Notes: generated by a model not told the origin, from the letters alone. A stretch of DNA of 64,000 bases from Patiriisocius marinistellae (GCF_009014635.1 NZ_BKCF01000001.1:496001-560000); one strand, 5' to 3'. Counted from the stretch's first letter, positions 45,638 to 55,025 are shown. Made by a program: numbers and translations.

Positions 45638-46141
45638 ATGAGAACTTTAAACACTACATTACTAGCATTTGTATTATTATTTACTGTAGCATCTTGCTCA
45701 ACTGAAGACACTAACACAGTTGAAGAAGCAAATTACGCAATCGATCTTAATCTTGCACATGAAACAGACTGGGAAATGGCTGAAGAAATTCTTATTCTTG
45801 TTAACGAACACAGAGCCACTTTAGGGCTTAATGCAATAAAAAAAGATAAGCAACACGCATCTGCATACGCAGTAGATCACACAAAATATATGATTGACCT
45901 TAAGCAAATCAATCATGATAACTTTCAATACAGAACACAAGCCTTAAAAGGACAAGGTGCTGAGAAAGTAGGAGAAAATGTAGCTTTTGGTTACACTGAT
46001 GCTCAAACTGTAGTTACTGCATGGTTAAATAGTGTAGGTCACAGAAGAGCAATTGAGGGAGATTTTACTCACTCAGGTTTTGGGATCATACCTAATAGTA
46101 ACGGGACATACTATTTTACGCAACTATTCTACAAAAGATAA
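45638..46141 (+). CDS. CAP-domain lipoprotein
   Basis: A 167-residue protein with a lipobox (LLFTVASC, Cys20) and a CAP/SCP domain: ILVNEHRATLGLNAIKKD, HTKYMIDLKQINHDNFQYR, GENVAFGYTDAQTVVTAWLNSVGHRRAIEG and GTYYFTQLFYK. The spaced His and Glu residues make the putative CAP tetrad. A secreted or lipid-anchored role at the cell surface is likely; its target is unknown. Confidence 0.88.
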   Translation: MRTLNTTLLAFVLLFTVASCSTEDTNTVEEANYAIDLNLAHETDWEMAEEILILVNEHRATLGLNAIKKDKQHASAYAVDHTKYMIDLKQINHDNFQYRTQALKGQGAEKVGENVAFGYTDAQTVVTAWLNSVGHRRAIEGDFTHSGFGIIPNSNGTYYFTQLFYKR

Positions 46142-46168
46142 AAATTAACATACCTACTTATTAGCTAA

Positions 46169-46210
46169 GCTCCATGACAGTTTCCCAAAGACTGTTATGG
46201 AGTTTTTTTT
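46169..46210 (+). terminator. Terminator of the CAP gene
   Basis: Twelve pairs (CTCCATGACAGT against ACTGTTATGGAG, one G-U) around a nine-base loop, then T8. It is 29 bases after the CAP stop. Confidence 0.9.
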
Positions 46211-46431
46211 ATTACGATAGTATTTTTAAATTTCATCGATAATTACTTCGGAAATATATAAGGTGAAAGTCATTACTTAAATTAAACCTTAGTATTTGTA
46301 TGTATTCTATTTCCGTAGCTATGCAACTTCATTTAATTTTTATCTAAAAATTGAGATCCCATTTTCTTATACTTCTATTTTCTTCCTCCTAAAATCTCTG
46401 TATTTTTACGTAGAACTATAAAAATTATGTT

Positions 46432-46971
46432 ATGGCAATTAGAAAACCGTTTAACCTTAATCAATGGGTAGAAGAAAATCGCGAACATTTAAAGCCACCT
46501 GTAGGCAATAAAAATTTGTACAAAGATGCTGGTGATTATATTGTCATGATAGTAGGCGGTCCCAATGCACGCAAAGATTACCATTACAATGAGACTGAAG
46601 AACTATTTTACCAATTAGAGGGTAAAATTCAAGTACATGTACAAGAAGATGGAAAGAAAGAAACAATGGAGCTGGGTCCTGGCGACATGTATTTACACCC
46701 AGCAAAAGTGCCTCATTCGCCAGTGAGAGAAGCTGGCTCAATAGGCTTAGTTGTTGAAAGAAAACGTCAAGACCTTGAAGGGAAGGATGGCTTGATGTGG
46801 TTTTGTGATAATTGCAACAATAAACTTCACGAAGTGTATTTTCCATTAAATGATGTGGAAAAAGATTTCTTACAGCACTTTAAAGATTTTTATGCAAGTG
46901 AAGAACTAAGGACATGTAATAACTGTGGAACGGTGATGGAGGTAGATGAGCGGTTTACAGCAGATGAGTAG
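46432..46971 (+). CDS. 3-hydroxyanthranilate 3,4-dioxygenase
   Basis: A 179-residue cupin that cleaves 3-hydroxyanthranilate in tryptophan (kynurenine) degradation. The Fe site is formed by the spaced His and Glu of RKDYHYNETEELFYQLEG and KVPHSPVREAGS. The C-terminal two pairs FCDNCNNK and TCNNCGTV make a rubredoxin-like metal site, the bacterial form of the enzyme. The next gene, an aldehyde dehydrogenase, may act in the same or a related degradation route. Confidence 0.93.
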   Translation: MAIRKPFNLNQWVEENREHLKPPVGNKNLYKDAGDYIVMIVGGPNARKDYHYNETEELFYQLEGKIQVHVQEDGKKETMELGPGDMYLHPAKVPHSPVREAGSIGLVVERKRQDLEGKDGLMWFCDNCNNKLHEVYFPLNDVEKDFLQHFKDFYASEELRTCNNCGTVMEVDERFTADE

Positions 46972-47341
46972 ATTTTGTGTTGTATTAATTGACTAAAATA
47001 ATGGCTTTACAACTAAAATTTTAATTATGTTTAGTGCCATCGCTATTAGTAATCCTTCTCAAATATTTTTATTAAAAAGATTAGAGACCCAGTATATTAA
47101 AAAAGGTCTCAAAAAAATTAATCTTTAAATTTTGAATTCGCACTATGGGAATAGAAAGAATAATAGCTAATTACTTGTTAAGTTTTAGAGCATTCATCCT
47201 ATTTCTTTTTAGTGGTTCAGCAAAATTGTATCTTCGCGCAACGGTTTGAATGCCTTAATATTTCAGCAGAAATTTTATACAATTCAACTATTTTAAATTA
47301 AATAAAAATTTCCGCTTGCGGAAAGGAAAAAAATAAATTCT
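46972..47341. other. Intergenic region with two very short frames and a hairpin
   Basis: About 370 bases between the dioxygenase and ALDH genes. A GAGACC/GGTCTC inverted repeat lies near 47087-47117, but with poor T tract for the plus strand. Frames of 33 codons (from 47027) and 34 codons (47145-47249) are open but unsupported. A TATCTTCG near 47229 could be a weak -7 box for the ALDH gene. Confidence 0.5.
47309..47324. repeat. Hairpin TTTCCGC-TT-GCGGAAA upstream of the ALDH start
   Basis: Perfect seven-base arms around a two-base loop, 17 bases before the ATG at 47342. It is the same arm sequence as the hairpin in the purF leader at 30237-30254. Confidence 0.6.
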
Positions 47342-48895
47342 ATGTCAACAGTAGCTAAAGACTTCGGGATGGACGAAGCATTAAAACAATTAGGTCTTAA
47401 AGACGTAAATCACGGAACTTCAACAGGAAATAAGTGGTTTAAAGGTGGCGAAGAAATTGCCTCTTATTCTCCAGTAGATGGTGCGTTGATAGGAAAAGTA
47501 ACAACCACAACAAAAGAAGATTACGAGAAAGTAATTACTACAGCTCAAGATGCATTTTTGACTTTTAGAGCAATGCCAGCGCCACAGCGTGGAGAGATTG
47601 TTCGACAGTTTGGAAACAAATTGCGCGAGTTAAAAGAGCCTTTAGGAAAACTTGTTTCTTACGAGATGGGTAAATCATTACAGGAAGGTTACGGTGAGGT
47701 TCAAGAAATGATTGATATTTGTGATTTTGCAGTAGGTCTTTCTAGACAGTTAAATGGACAAACAATTCCTTCTGAGAGAGCAGGTCATGTTATGCGTGAG
47801 CAATGGCATTCAATAGGGATTGTGGGTATCATATCTGCGTTTAACTTTCCGGTAGCTGTTTGGGCTTGGAATACAGCATTAGCATGGGTTTGCGGTGATG
47901 TATGTGTTTGGAAAGCTAGTGAAAAAGCACCTATGTGTGCTGTTGCATGTCAAAACATTATTGCTGGAGTATTAAAAGAAAACAATTTGCCCGAAGGTAT
48001 TTCTGCTATCATTAATGGTGATTACAAAGTAGGAGAAATGATGACAAAGGATACTAGAATTCCTTTAATTTCTGCAACAGGTTCTACAAGAATGGGACGT
48101 ATAGTTGGTGCAACGGTTGCTGAGCGTTTTGGAAAATCTTTATTAGAGTTAGGTGGTAATAATGCCATCATAATTACACCTACAGCAGATTTAAAAGTGG
48201 TTGTTCCTGGTGCCGTATTTGGAGCCGTAGGAACGTGTGGTCAACGTTGTACTTCAACAAGAAGATTGATTATTCATGAGAGTGTTTATGATAAAGTAAG
48301 AGATGCTATCGTAGGAGCATACAAGCAAATAGTGATAGGTAACCCACTTGACGAAAATAATCATGTAGGGCCACTAATTGATAAAGAGTCTGTAAACACG
48401 TACTTAAGCGCTATTGAAAAAGCAAAAGCCGAAGGAGGAAACGTGTTAGTTGAAGGTGGTGTATTAGAAGGTAAGGGGTACGAAAGTGGTTGCTATGTAA
48501 AACCAGCAATTATTGAAGCAGAAAACAGCTTTGCTATTGTTCAACATGAAACTTTTGCGCCTATTTTATACTTAATGAAATACTCTGGTGATGTTGAAAA
48601 TGCTATTGCTGTTCAAAATGGAGTTGCACAAGGATTATCTTCTGCGATTATGACAAACGAGATGAAAGAGGCAGAAAAGTTCTTATCATTTGCAGGTTCT
48701 GATTGTGGTATTGCAAACGTAAACATAGGAACAAGTGGTGCCGAAATAGGTGGTGCTTTTGGAGGTGAAAAAGAAACTGGTGGAGGACGCGAGTCTGGAT
48801 CTGATGCTTGGAAGGTATACATGAGAAGACAAACAAACACTGTAAACTACTCTGACGAACTTCCACTTGCGCAAGGAATTAAATTTGACTTGTAA
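47342..48895 (+). CDS. Aldehyde dehydrogenase of the ALDH7 type
   Basis: A 517-residue NAD-dependent dehydrogenase. The catalytic Cys lies in GTCGQRCTSTRRL (about residue 300) and the general base Glu in LLELGGNNAI (about 265). The N-terminus and the motif SDAWKVYMRRQT, GGEKETGGGRESG at the end resemble aminoadipate-semialdehyde dehydrogenase (antiquitin/AmaB-like), which acts in lysine degradation. A role with the upstream dioxygenase is possible but less direct. Confidence 0.88.
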   Translation: MSTVAKDFGMDEALKQLGLKDVNHGTSTGNKWFKGGEEIASYSPVDGALIGKVTTTTKEDYEKVITTAQDAFLTFRAMPAPQRGEIVRQFGNKLRELKEPLGKLVSYEMGKSLQEGYGEVQEMIDICDFAVGLSRQLNGQTIPSERAGHVMREQWHSIGIVGIISAFNFPVAVWAWNTALAWVCGDVCVWKASEKAPMCAVACQNIIAGVLKENNLPEGISAIINGDYKVGEMMTKDTRIPLISATGSTRMGRIVGATVAERFGKSLLELGGNNAIIITPTADLKVVVPGAVFGAVGTCGQRCTSTRRLIIHESVYDKVRDAIVGAYKQIVIGNPLDENNHVGPLIDKESVNTYLSAIEKAKAEGGNVLVEGGVLEGKGYESGCYVKPAIIEAENSFAIVQHETFAPILYLMKYSGDVENAIAVQNGVAQGLSSAIMTNEMKEAEKFLSFAGSDCGIANVNIGTSGAEIGGAFGGEKETGGGRESGSDAWKVYMRRQTNTVNYSDELPLAQGIKFDL

Positions 48896-48950
48896 AAATT
48901 GATTTTATATTTTTTACACTGAAATTTTTAAAATTTTCAGAAACTATAAT

Positions 48951-48982
48951 CCGCCTAAACTCCTTTGTTTAGGCGGGTTTTT
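48951..48982 (+). terminator. Terminator of the ALDH gene
   Basis: A perfect ten-pair stem (CCGCCTAAAC against GTTTAGGCGG), a six-base loop and T6. It is 55 bases after the stop codon. Confidence 0.9.
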
Positions 48983-49022
48983 TATAAGTATACGAATCCT
49001 ATTAATTAATCGTTGTATTGTT

Positions 49023-49391
49023 ATGAAAAAACTCCTATTTATTTGCCTTACGCTAGTCGCAGTATCATGTAATAATGATGATGAAGCAGGAAACATAAAT
49101 ATCAATTGCACCGAGGTTTTTGTAAACGGTCTTAGTGTAACTATCAAAGATGGTCAAACAGATGCGATTTTAACAGATGGTATTACAGTGATGGCTGTTG
49201 ATGGTGATTATTCAGAAACATTAATGCTAATTAATGATGTTTTTGTAGGTGCTGGAGAACGTGCTGGAACGTATTCAATAACTGCAACGGGAGATAATTA
49301 CATGCCTCAAACAATTAATGACGTTATAGTTGGTGAAGATGAATGCCATGTAATCCCGGAAGAAGTTACACTGGTACTGAGCCCTAATTAA
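49023..49391 (+). CDS. Small hypothetical lipoprotein
   Basis: A 122-residue protein with lipobox LVAVSC (Cys17) and an Asp-rich start of the mature region (NNDDEAG). The rest is a beta-rich fold that resembles a carboxypeptidase regulatory-like/Ig-type domain (GTYSITATGDNYMPQTINDVIV). No assigned function. Its stop overlaps the stop of the convergent phosphatase gene by four bases. Confidence 0.65.
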   Translation: MKKLLFICLTLVAVSCNNDDEAGNININCTEVFVNGLSVTIKDGQTDAILTDGITVMAVDGDYSETLMLINDVFVGAGERAGTYSITATGDNYMPQTINDVIVGEDECHVIPEEVTLVLSPN

Positions 49392-50116
49392 TTTCTACCC
49401 TTTTCGTCGGGATATAAACGCCATACGGGGTCGCTTTGCCAAAAATCTTTTGTTACAATATCCATAACTGATATACACCCTTTAAAAGCTGCACCAGTGT
49501 CAACATTCCAAACATTGGCGAAGTTTTGAGGTGTAGATTTGCCAATTCTAGTTGTTGGCGTATGACCTATAAATATTTCAGAGTAATTTTTAAGTCGCTT
49601 AGGATACAATTCATTATTTTTTGAAGAAGAAGGATCCATGACACACACCATTTCCCAAAGTGTGCGATCCCAATAAACCATATCTGGATTGAATTCGTTT
49701 CCAATTCCATTTTGATTTGTAAACCCTGCGTGTACAAACAATCTATTTTCAGAGTCAATGTAATAATTCTTTAAGTGGTCTAAAAATAAGATATGCCGTT
49801 GTTTTTTTTCTTCAGAAATATGCTCATAACTTTTAATACTTGAAGCACCACCGTGATTTACCCACATAGGGTTTGTGTCATTTTTAGTGAGATATTTGTG
49901 TAGTAGATAATCATGATTTCCTCTAATAAATATGCAGTTGTTTTTTTCTGAAATTTTAATTAAAAAGTCAATTGTAGATGCATTATCACTCCAGCCATCT
50001 ACATAGTCTCCCACAAAAATAAGCTTATCTTTTTCTGAAATTTTAGCTCTTTTTAAAACCTGTTGCAAGCCTTTAAGGCCTCCGTGTATATCACCTATTA
50101 CAAGTGTTCTTTTCAT
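49388..50116 (-). CDS. PPP-type metallophosphoesterase
   Basis: A 242-residue phosphatase of the serine/threonine protein phosphatase type. Metal motifs are in order GDIHGG (8-13), GDYVDGW (about 36-42), RGNHDY (about 64-69), and GHTPTTR later. The family covers protein phosphatases and diadenosine tetraphosphatases, so the substrate is open. Convergent with the lipoprotein; shares four bases at the stop. Confidence 0.86.
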   Translation of the reverse strand: MKRTLVIGDIHGGLKGLQQVLKRAKISEKDKLIFVGDYVDGWSDNASTIDFLIKISEKNNCIFIRGNHDYLLHKYLTKNDTNPMWVNHGGASSIKSYEHISEEKKQRHILFLDHLKNYYIDSENRLFVHAGFTNQNGIGNEFNPDMVYWDRTLWEMVCVMDPSSSKNNELYPKRLKNYSEIFIGHTPTTRIGKSTPQNFANVWNVDTGAAFKGCISVMDIVTKDFWQSDPVWRLYPDEKGRN

Positions 50117-50190
50117 TAGTGCTACTTAGTATTATAATTATTTTCTCTTTATAATGAGTAAAGTGATTGGTCTTTTCTGTGGTTTAAATT

Positions 50191-51327
50191 TCAAGAATTA
50201 TATTTAATTTTTCGAAGTATCCGAACACTTTCTTTATAGGACTCATAAATACTGGGAAATGGTTTTAAATATGGTTTTGATTCCAGTAATTTCGGCTTTG
50301 CCTCTTCAAAATCATTTAGATAAGCAATCAAATACGTTGCTGGTACGTTAGCTAAATCTTTTACTTCGCGAGTGGTTAATGAGATACCTTTTTTGAGCTT
50401 TGCTATCAATGCATTATTTGTATTAAAAACATGGTGGAGTGTTTTCTTATTATAACGAGGTGGTTCAAATAGCAATTTTGTGTCTAAATGATAGAGTCCA
50501 TTTTCCTCAAATCGAATACAAACCTCTTCTAGTGGATAGTATTTATCTTGGTTATTGATGCCTAGTAATACGTATTCAGTAATGATAAATTCGTCTTCAT
50601 TGACAACAATACTCACTTCGTCTAAAGCGGAGTAAAATAACCGCACTTGCTCATTAATAAGCTCAATATCTACACGAGAATAATAGGTTTTTCCTTTGTT
50701 AATCTTTGTTGTTCCTGCCCAACAAACAACAAATAATTCTTTAAAAACTTTATAATGAGATTGAAGGTTTTTGTGCCTGTTATTAATAAAGTCAATCACC
50801 CCGTGAAGCGTGTGCTCTATATTATTTTTTGCTTTGTTTTCAATAGCTTTTACAATGCTACTATTAATATCTTTAATTTCTATATCAAAATCTTTAGGCA
50901 TAGAAATGCTGCCGTCTCGCATAAAAATAGAACCGCCCCAATATTTCCAAATATTTTTACGCAAGGATGTAATTTGGCCATTGGGTCTAATGGTCACTAA
51001 CCCCACAACTTTGTTATTGGGTAAAGAAGGGAATGCTACATTTTCATAGGTAATTATTGGAGCATTAGAAAGATAGGCATTGATGAGGTTTTGAATTTTA
51101 CTATCATCAAAAAAGTCAACACCTAGTATTTCGTTTGTCGCATCCTCTACGCCAATAACGATAAACGAATTATTAGCTGGATTACTATTGCTGAGTGCAC
51201 AAATATGTTTTAAAAATTTTGCTTTACCTTCTTTACTACCTAAGTCAATTTTTCGTTTTTTATCATAAAAACTGCTCTCGTCATTATGAGCGAGGAGGTT
51301 TTTAATTAAAAGACGTTTGTTAATCAT
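50191..51327 (-). CDS. AlbA_2-type (Schlafen-like) ATP/DNA-binding domain protein
   Basis: A 378-residue protein whose N-terminal region (ESSFYDKKRKIDLGSKEGKAKFLKHICALSNS...SFIVIGVEDAT) is the AlbA_2 domain, often called putative DNA-binding or Schlafen AlbA-2. The rest has no clear domain; a KGISLTTREVKDLANVPA stretch near 325 could be helix-turn-helix-like. It may be a regulator, or part of a defence system; no partner gene is present, so I draw no conclusion. An imperfect GC hairpin lies 8 bases upstream of the start. Confidence 0.7.
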   Translation of the reverse strand: MINKRLLIKNLLAHNDESSFYDKKRKIDLGSKEGKAKFLKHICALSNSNPANNSFIVIGVEDATNEILGVDFFDDSKIQNLINAYLSNAPIITYENVAFPSLPNNKVVGLVTIRPNGQITSLRKNIWKYWGGSIFMRDGSISMPKDFDIEIKDINSSIVKAIENKAKNNIEHTLHGVIDFINNRHKNLQSHYKVFKELFVVCWAGTTKINKGKTYYSRVDIELINEQVRLFYSALDEVSIVVNEDEFIITEYVLLGINNQDKYYPLEEVCIRFEENGLYHLDTKLLFEPPRYNKKTLHHVFNTNNALIAKLKKGISLTTREVKDLANVPATYLIAYLNDFEEAKPKLLESKPYLKPFPSIYESYKESVRILRKIKYNS

Positions 51328-51335
51328 ATTGCTAC

Positions 51336-51350
51336 CCGCAGAGGCGGAAA
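51336..51350 (-). repeat. Imperfect CCGC-AGAG-GCGG hairpin upstream of the AlbA_2 gene
   Basis: Four-base GC arms, with a GCGGAAA right flank like the two perfect hairpins (30237, 47309) but without the matching TTT on the left. Confidence 0.4.
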
Positions 51351-51351
51351 T

Positions 51352-52104
51352 CTATATTTTATTTACAATAGTGCTACTCGCTTGGTCTAGGCACATTACA
51401 GTTAAATCTGCTATGTTTACATGTGGAGGTCTAGTTATGGCAAAGTAGATGATATCTGCAATGTCTTCGGGCTGAAGCGGGGTAAAATTTTGATAAACTT
51501 TCCCTGCTTTTTCAGTGTCTCCTTTAAACCTAACTTCGCTAAACTCAGTTTCAACCATACCAGGATTTATAGCAGCTACTTTTATTCCTTTTCCGTTGAG
51601 ATCTAAACGCATTCCTTGATTTATAGCATCAACGGCATGTTTACTTGCACAATATACATTACCGTTTGGGTAAACTTCTTTCCCAGCAGTTGAGCCTATA
51701 TTAATAATATGTCCTGAATTTCTAGATATCATCTGTGGTAGAACCGCTTTTGTAACGTAAAGCAATCCTTTTACATTAATATCGAGCATTGCATCCCAGT
51801 CATCTGTACTTCCGTCTTGGATGGGTTCTAATCCATGAGCATTACCAGCATTATTAATTAAAATATCTATTTGGGAAAATTCATTAGGTAAATGTGCTAA
51901 TTGTTCTTTAACAGCATTTTTGTCTCGGACATCAAAGGTAAGTATGTGTACTTTGCAATATTTTAAAAGGTCTTTTTGAATAGCAGTTAATCGCTCTGTT
52001 CTTCTTCCGCACAGGATAAGGTTGATGTTATTTTCCGCAAATAATGTTGCAGTTGCAAGGCCAATTCCAGAGGTAGCGCCAGTAATAAGTGCTGTTTTTG
52101 TCAT
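51352..52104 (-). CDS. SDR family oxidoreductase (YdfG-like)
   Basis: A 250-residue short-chain dehydrogenase. The nucleotide motif is GATSGIGLATA (residues 8-18), NNAG (about 85-88) and the catalytic YCASK (Tyr-x-x-x-Lys) preceded by the active-site Ser in INIGSTAG. The Arg pair after CGRRTERL suggests NADP. It resembles YdfG-type 3-hydroxy-acid dehydrogenases; the substrate is not decidable. Immediately upstream of the AlbA_2 gene on the same strand. Confidence 0.88.
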   Translation of the reverse strand: MTKTALITGATSGIGLATATLFAENNINLILCGRRTERLTAIQKDLLKYCKVHILTFDVRDKNAVKEQLAHLPNEFSQIDILINNAGNAHGLEPIQDGSTDDWDAMLDINVKGLLYVTKAVLPQMISRNSGHIINIGSTAGKEVYPNGNVYCASKHAVDAINQGMRLDLNGKGIKVAAINPGMVETEFSEVRFKGDTEKAGKVYQNFTPLQPEDIADIIYFAITRPPHVNIADLTVMCLDQASSTIVNKI

Positions 52105-52237
52105 ATATAATTGTAGTAAAGTAAATTAATTTATACCCCTTAAAAATAAGTATTCTAAAACTTTTCATAGAGTTAAATGTCTCCCAATTGCATTGTTAAT
52201 CTCTGTTAAGTTAAGTCAATAAGCAATCATCTCATAT

Positions 52238-52245
52238 TATTTTTG
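52238..52245 (+). promoter_or_regulatory. Candidate -7 element TATTTTTG before the 133-residue gene
   Basis: TATTTTTG fits TAnnTTTG, 20 bases before the ATG. The -33 box is not clear. Confidence 0.45.
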
Positions 52246-52265
52246 TGATATATAAATTTTAAATC

Positions 52266-52667
52266 ATGTCCCAGAAAGAAGCTTATAATAGAATGATAAT
52301 GTCATTAACAAGAAGTGTTATGCTCTTAATGAGTATTGCAGTTGCTGTTTTTGTGTTTACAAATACAAGTGATGCATTTTCTAACACAAATAATGAAATT
52401 GTAAGTTTAGCTTCATATCCTACAGATGGCGCTATTTTGGGCGATATTGATTCAGACGATCAAAAATTTATAATTAAATTAAAAAATGAAAACAAAACGT
52501 TTGAGAAAACGTTAACCTCAAGTGGGCAGTTTTTTTTCAAAGGGATTGAGCCAGGAGAATACGACGTAATTATTCAATCTACTTCAGATAAAAATAATCA
52601 AATTAAGTATGAAGATGTAACTATCTTAAAAGGCGAAGTTACTGCGTTGGGAATAAACGAACTATAA
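52266..52667 (+). CDS. Hypothetical membrane-anchored protein with beta domain
   Basis: A 133-residue protein with one hydrophobic segment (about 13-33, VMLLMSIAVAVFVFT) after a short start, then a beta-rich domain (about 45-130; GAILGDIDSDDQKFIIKLKNENKTFEKTL...GQFFFKGIEPGEYDVIIQS) that resembles carboxypeptidase-regulatory or SpaA-like folds. Probably exported or membrane tethered. No known function. Confidence 0.6.
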   Translation: MSQKEAYNRMIMSLTRSVMLLMSIAVAVFVFTNTSDAFSNTNNEIVSLASYPTDGAILGDIDSDDQKFIIKLKNENKTFEKTLTSSGQFFFKGIEPGEYDVIIQSTSDKNNQIKYEDVTILKGEVTALGINEL

Positions 52668-52687
52668 AATAAAATAAAAATGACTTT

Positions 52688-52716
52688 AAAACCTTCAATC
52701 ACATTGGAGGTTTTTT
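52688..52716 (+). terminator. Terminator of the 133-residue gene
   Basis: AAAACCTTCAAT pairs with ATTGGAGGTTTT (one G-U) around a four-base loop, then T6. It lies 20 bases after the stop. Confidence 0.8.
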
Positions 52717-52725
52717 ATTTTACAT

Positions 52726-52768
52726 ATTTCCGAAGCACTAATAATTAATTTATCAATTCTTCGGAAAT
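52726..52768. repeat. Inverted pair of the CTTCGGAAAT decamer
   Basis: ATTTCCGAAG at 52726-52735 and CTTCGGAAAT at 52759-52768 are exact inverted copies around 23 bases. It is the only place in the window where two copies face each other closely. Confidence 0.7.
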
Positions 52769-53019
52769 TTTCATAATTAAAATTTGATTTTCATCTACAA
52801 CCCGTTCCAATTTTTCATCAAAATGCTTGACATTTTTTTTAGCATTTTTTAATTTTACCTTCTTAATTGAAAAAAGATGAAATTTATTGTAATTCTAAAA
52901 CAATAGAATCGTCTTTTTCTCAAGATACATTTAACCATTAATTAACAAGGAAAACGGCAATATTTGAGGACTTTGCGGGTTGTTAAAAATCACGGTATAT
53001 TGCTGAAAAATAAATAGCT

Positions 53020-54024
53020 ATGGAACACACTTCGACCGCTCTAGATATAGGGGCTTTGAATGAGAAAATTGAAAAGGAAAGCGCCTTTGTAGACATCCTT
53101 ACGATGGAGATGAATAAAGTAATCGTAGGACAGAAGCACATGATTGAGCGCCTGTTAATTGGTTTGCTTGGTCAAGGCCATATTTTACTTGAAGGAGTTC
53201 CTGGACTTGCAAAGACGCTAGCGATTAATACACTGTCAAAAGCAGTTCAAGGTAGTTTTAGTCGTGTGCAGTTTACTCCAGATTTATTACCAGCAGATGT
53301 TGTAGGAACACTCATTTATAATATGAAAGAGAGTGATTTTAGCATTAAAAAGGGCCCTATTTTTGCAAATTTTGTGCTAGCAGATGAAATTAACCGTGCA
53401 CCAGCAAAAGTACAGTCTGCCCTATTAGAGGCAATGCAAGAAAAACAGGTAACCATTGGTGATACAACATTTAAACTTGACAGACCATTTTTAGTAATGG
53501 CAACTCAAAATCCTATTGAGCAAGAAGGAACGTATCCACTACCTGAAGCTCAAGTTGACCGTTTTATGTTAAAAACAGTCATCAAATATCCTAAACTTGA
53601 GGATGAACAGTTAATAATTCGTCAAAACTTAAAAGGAGGATTTGAGCAAGTAAACTCAGTAGTTACATTAGAACAAATACTAAGAGCACAAACTGCTGCG
53701 CGAGAAGTATATATGGATGAGAAAATTGAAAAGTATATTCTTGATATTATCTTTGCAACGCGTAATCCAGAAAATTATAGACTTCCAGAATTAAAAGATC
53801 TTATTAGTGTAGGAGCTTCTCCTCGTGGTAGTATTAACCTTGCAATTGCTGCAAAATGTTACGCATTTATTAAACGAAGAGGATATGTAGTGCCAGAAGA
53901 TGTACGTGCCGTTGTGCATGATATTCTTCGCCACCGTATAGGAATCACCTACGAAGCCGAAGCCGAAAACATTACTAGCGAAGACATCATCAATAAAATT
54001 GTAAACGTTATTGAGGTACCTTAA
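53020..54024 (+). CDS. moxR: MoxR-family AAA+ ATPase
   Basis: A 334-residue AAA+ chaperone. Walker A is EGVPGLAKT (about residue 58-66), Walker B VLADEINRAPAKVQSAL (about 122), with the sensor region MATQNPIEQEGTYPLPEAQVDRF. In the Bat operon it is thought to help assemble or load metal or protein partners for VWA proteins. It opens the operon and is followed by the DUF58 gene 86 bases on. Confidence 0.93.
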   Translation: MEHTSTALDIGALNEKIEKESAFVDILTMEMNKVIVGQKHMIERLLIGLLGQGHILLEGVPGLAKTLAINTLSKAVQGSFSRVQFTPDLLPADVVGTLIYNMKESDFSIKKGPIFANFVLADEINRAPAKVQSALLEAMQEKQVTIGDTTFKLDRPFLVMATQNPIEQEGTYPLPEAQVDRFMLKTVIKYPKLEDEQLIIRQNLKGGFEQVNSVVTLEQILRAQTAAREVYMDEKIEKYILDIIFATRNPENYRLPELKDLISVGASPRGSINLAIAAKCYAFIKRRGYVVPEDVRAVVHDILRHRIGITYEAEAENITSEDIINKIVNVIEVP

Positions 54025-54110
54025 TCAATAAACAATCATTCAATTATAAATAATCATTGTTTTAAGCATGGTATTGATAATTGTTAACTGCTAATTGTTA
54101 ATTGAAGAAA

Positions 54111-54977
54111 ATGAGCACAACAAAAGAACTCTTAAAAAAAGTACGTAAAATCGAAATCAAAACGCGTCGTCTTAGCGACCACGTATTTGGTGGCGAATAT
54201 CACAGTACATTCAAGGGTCGCGGAATGACGTTTAGTGAAGTACGCCAATATCAATTTGGTGATGACGTACGTAATATTGACTGGAATGTGACAGCGCGCT
54301 CAAGCGTACCGCACATTAAAGTTTTTGAAGAAGAACGTGAGTTGACAATGATGTTGATGGCAGATATTAGTGGCTCTGAGTTTTTTGGAACAGATGAACA
54401 ATTTAAAAATGAAATAATTACTGAAATTGCTGCAACCCTAGCATTTTCGGCCATGCAGAATAATGACAAAATAGGGTTGATTCTTTTTAGCGACCAGATT
54501 GAATTATTCATTCCGCCTAAAAAAGGCAAGATGCACGTCCTTCGTATCATTCGAGAATTGATTGAATATAAAGGTAAAAGTAAAAAAACAGATGTCGCTC
54601 AAGCATTAAAATACTTGACAAATGTGATGAAAAAGAAGGCAATAGTTTTTGTTCTCTCAGATTTTATCACAGATGATTATAGAGACACCTTAAAAATCGT
54701 AGCTGGTAAACATGATGTCACGGGCATTAGAGTATACGATAGACGCGAAGAAGAAATCCCTAATTTAGGAATGGTACAAATGCAAGATGAAGAGACAGGC
54801 GCATCAATGCTCGTAAACACAAGTTCAAAAGCAGTTAGAAATAGCTATGGTAAATACTACAGCGAGCGCGTTGATTATTTTCAAGAAGCATTTTTAAAGA
54901 GTGGTGCTGGCGCATTAGATTGCCGAGTTGATGAGAGTTATGTCAAAAAACTATTAGGGTATTTTAAAAGAAGGTAA
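54111..54977 (+). CDS. DUF58-domain protein
   Basis: A 288-residue protein with the DUF58 signature VRQYQFGDDVRNIDWNVTARS (about 45-65), followed by a vWA-like fold: MADISGSEFF and VLSDFITDD. It accompanies moxR in most Bacteroidota Bat operons and is thought to be its cognate partner. The start is the ATG at 54111; a TTG at 54102 is possible. Confidence 0.9.
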   Translation: MSTTKELLKKVRKIEIKTRRLSDHVFGGEYHSTFKGRGMTFSEVRQYQFGDDVRNIDWNVTARSSVPHIKVFEEERELTMMLMADISGSEFFGTDEQFKNEIITEIAATLAFSAMQNNDKIGLILFSDQIELFIPPKKGKMHVLRIIRELIEYKGKSKKTDVAQALKYLTNVMKKKAIVFVLSDFITDDYRDTLKIVAGKHDVTGIRVYDRREEEIPNLGMVQMQDEETGASMLVNTSSKAVRNSYGKYYSERVDYFQEAFLKSGAGALDCRVDESYVKKLLGYFKRR

Positions 54978-55025
54978 TATGCAGGCAAAGCCGAAATGTG
55001 CCAAGAATTAGACCGAAAACTAAAA

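Larger units (their letters stand above)
52668..53019. other. Intergenic region before the Bat operon
   Basis: About 350 bases containing a terminator (52688-52716), then an inverted pair of the CTTCGGAAAT decamer (52726 and 52759), then an AT-rich stretch leading to moxR. No gene frame is supported. Confidence 0.6.

Noticed and set aside
47027-47249. Two 33-34 codon frames before the ALDH gene
   Set aside because: No hydrophobic, basic or repeated pattern and no promoter; kept only as part of the intergenic description.
50191-51327. AlbA_2 protein as part of a defence island
   Set aside because: No nuclease, toxin or other defence gene is adjacent; the neighbours are a phosphatase and an SDR.
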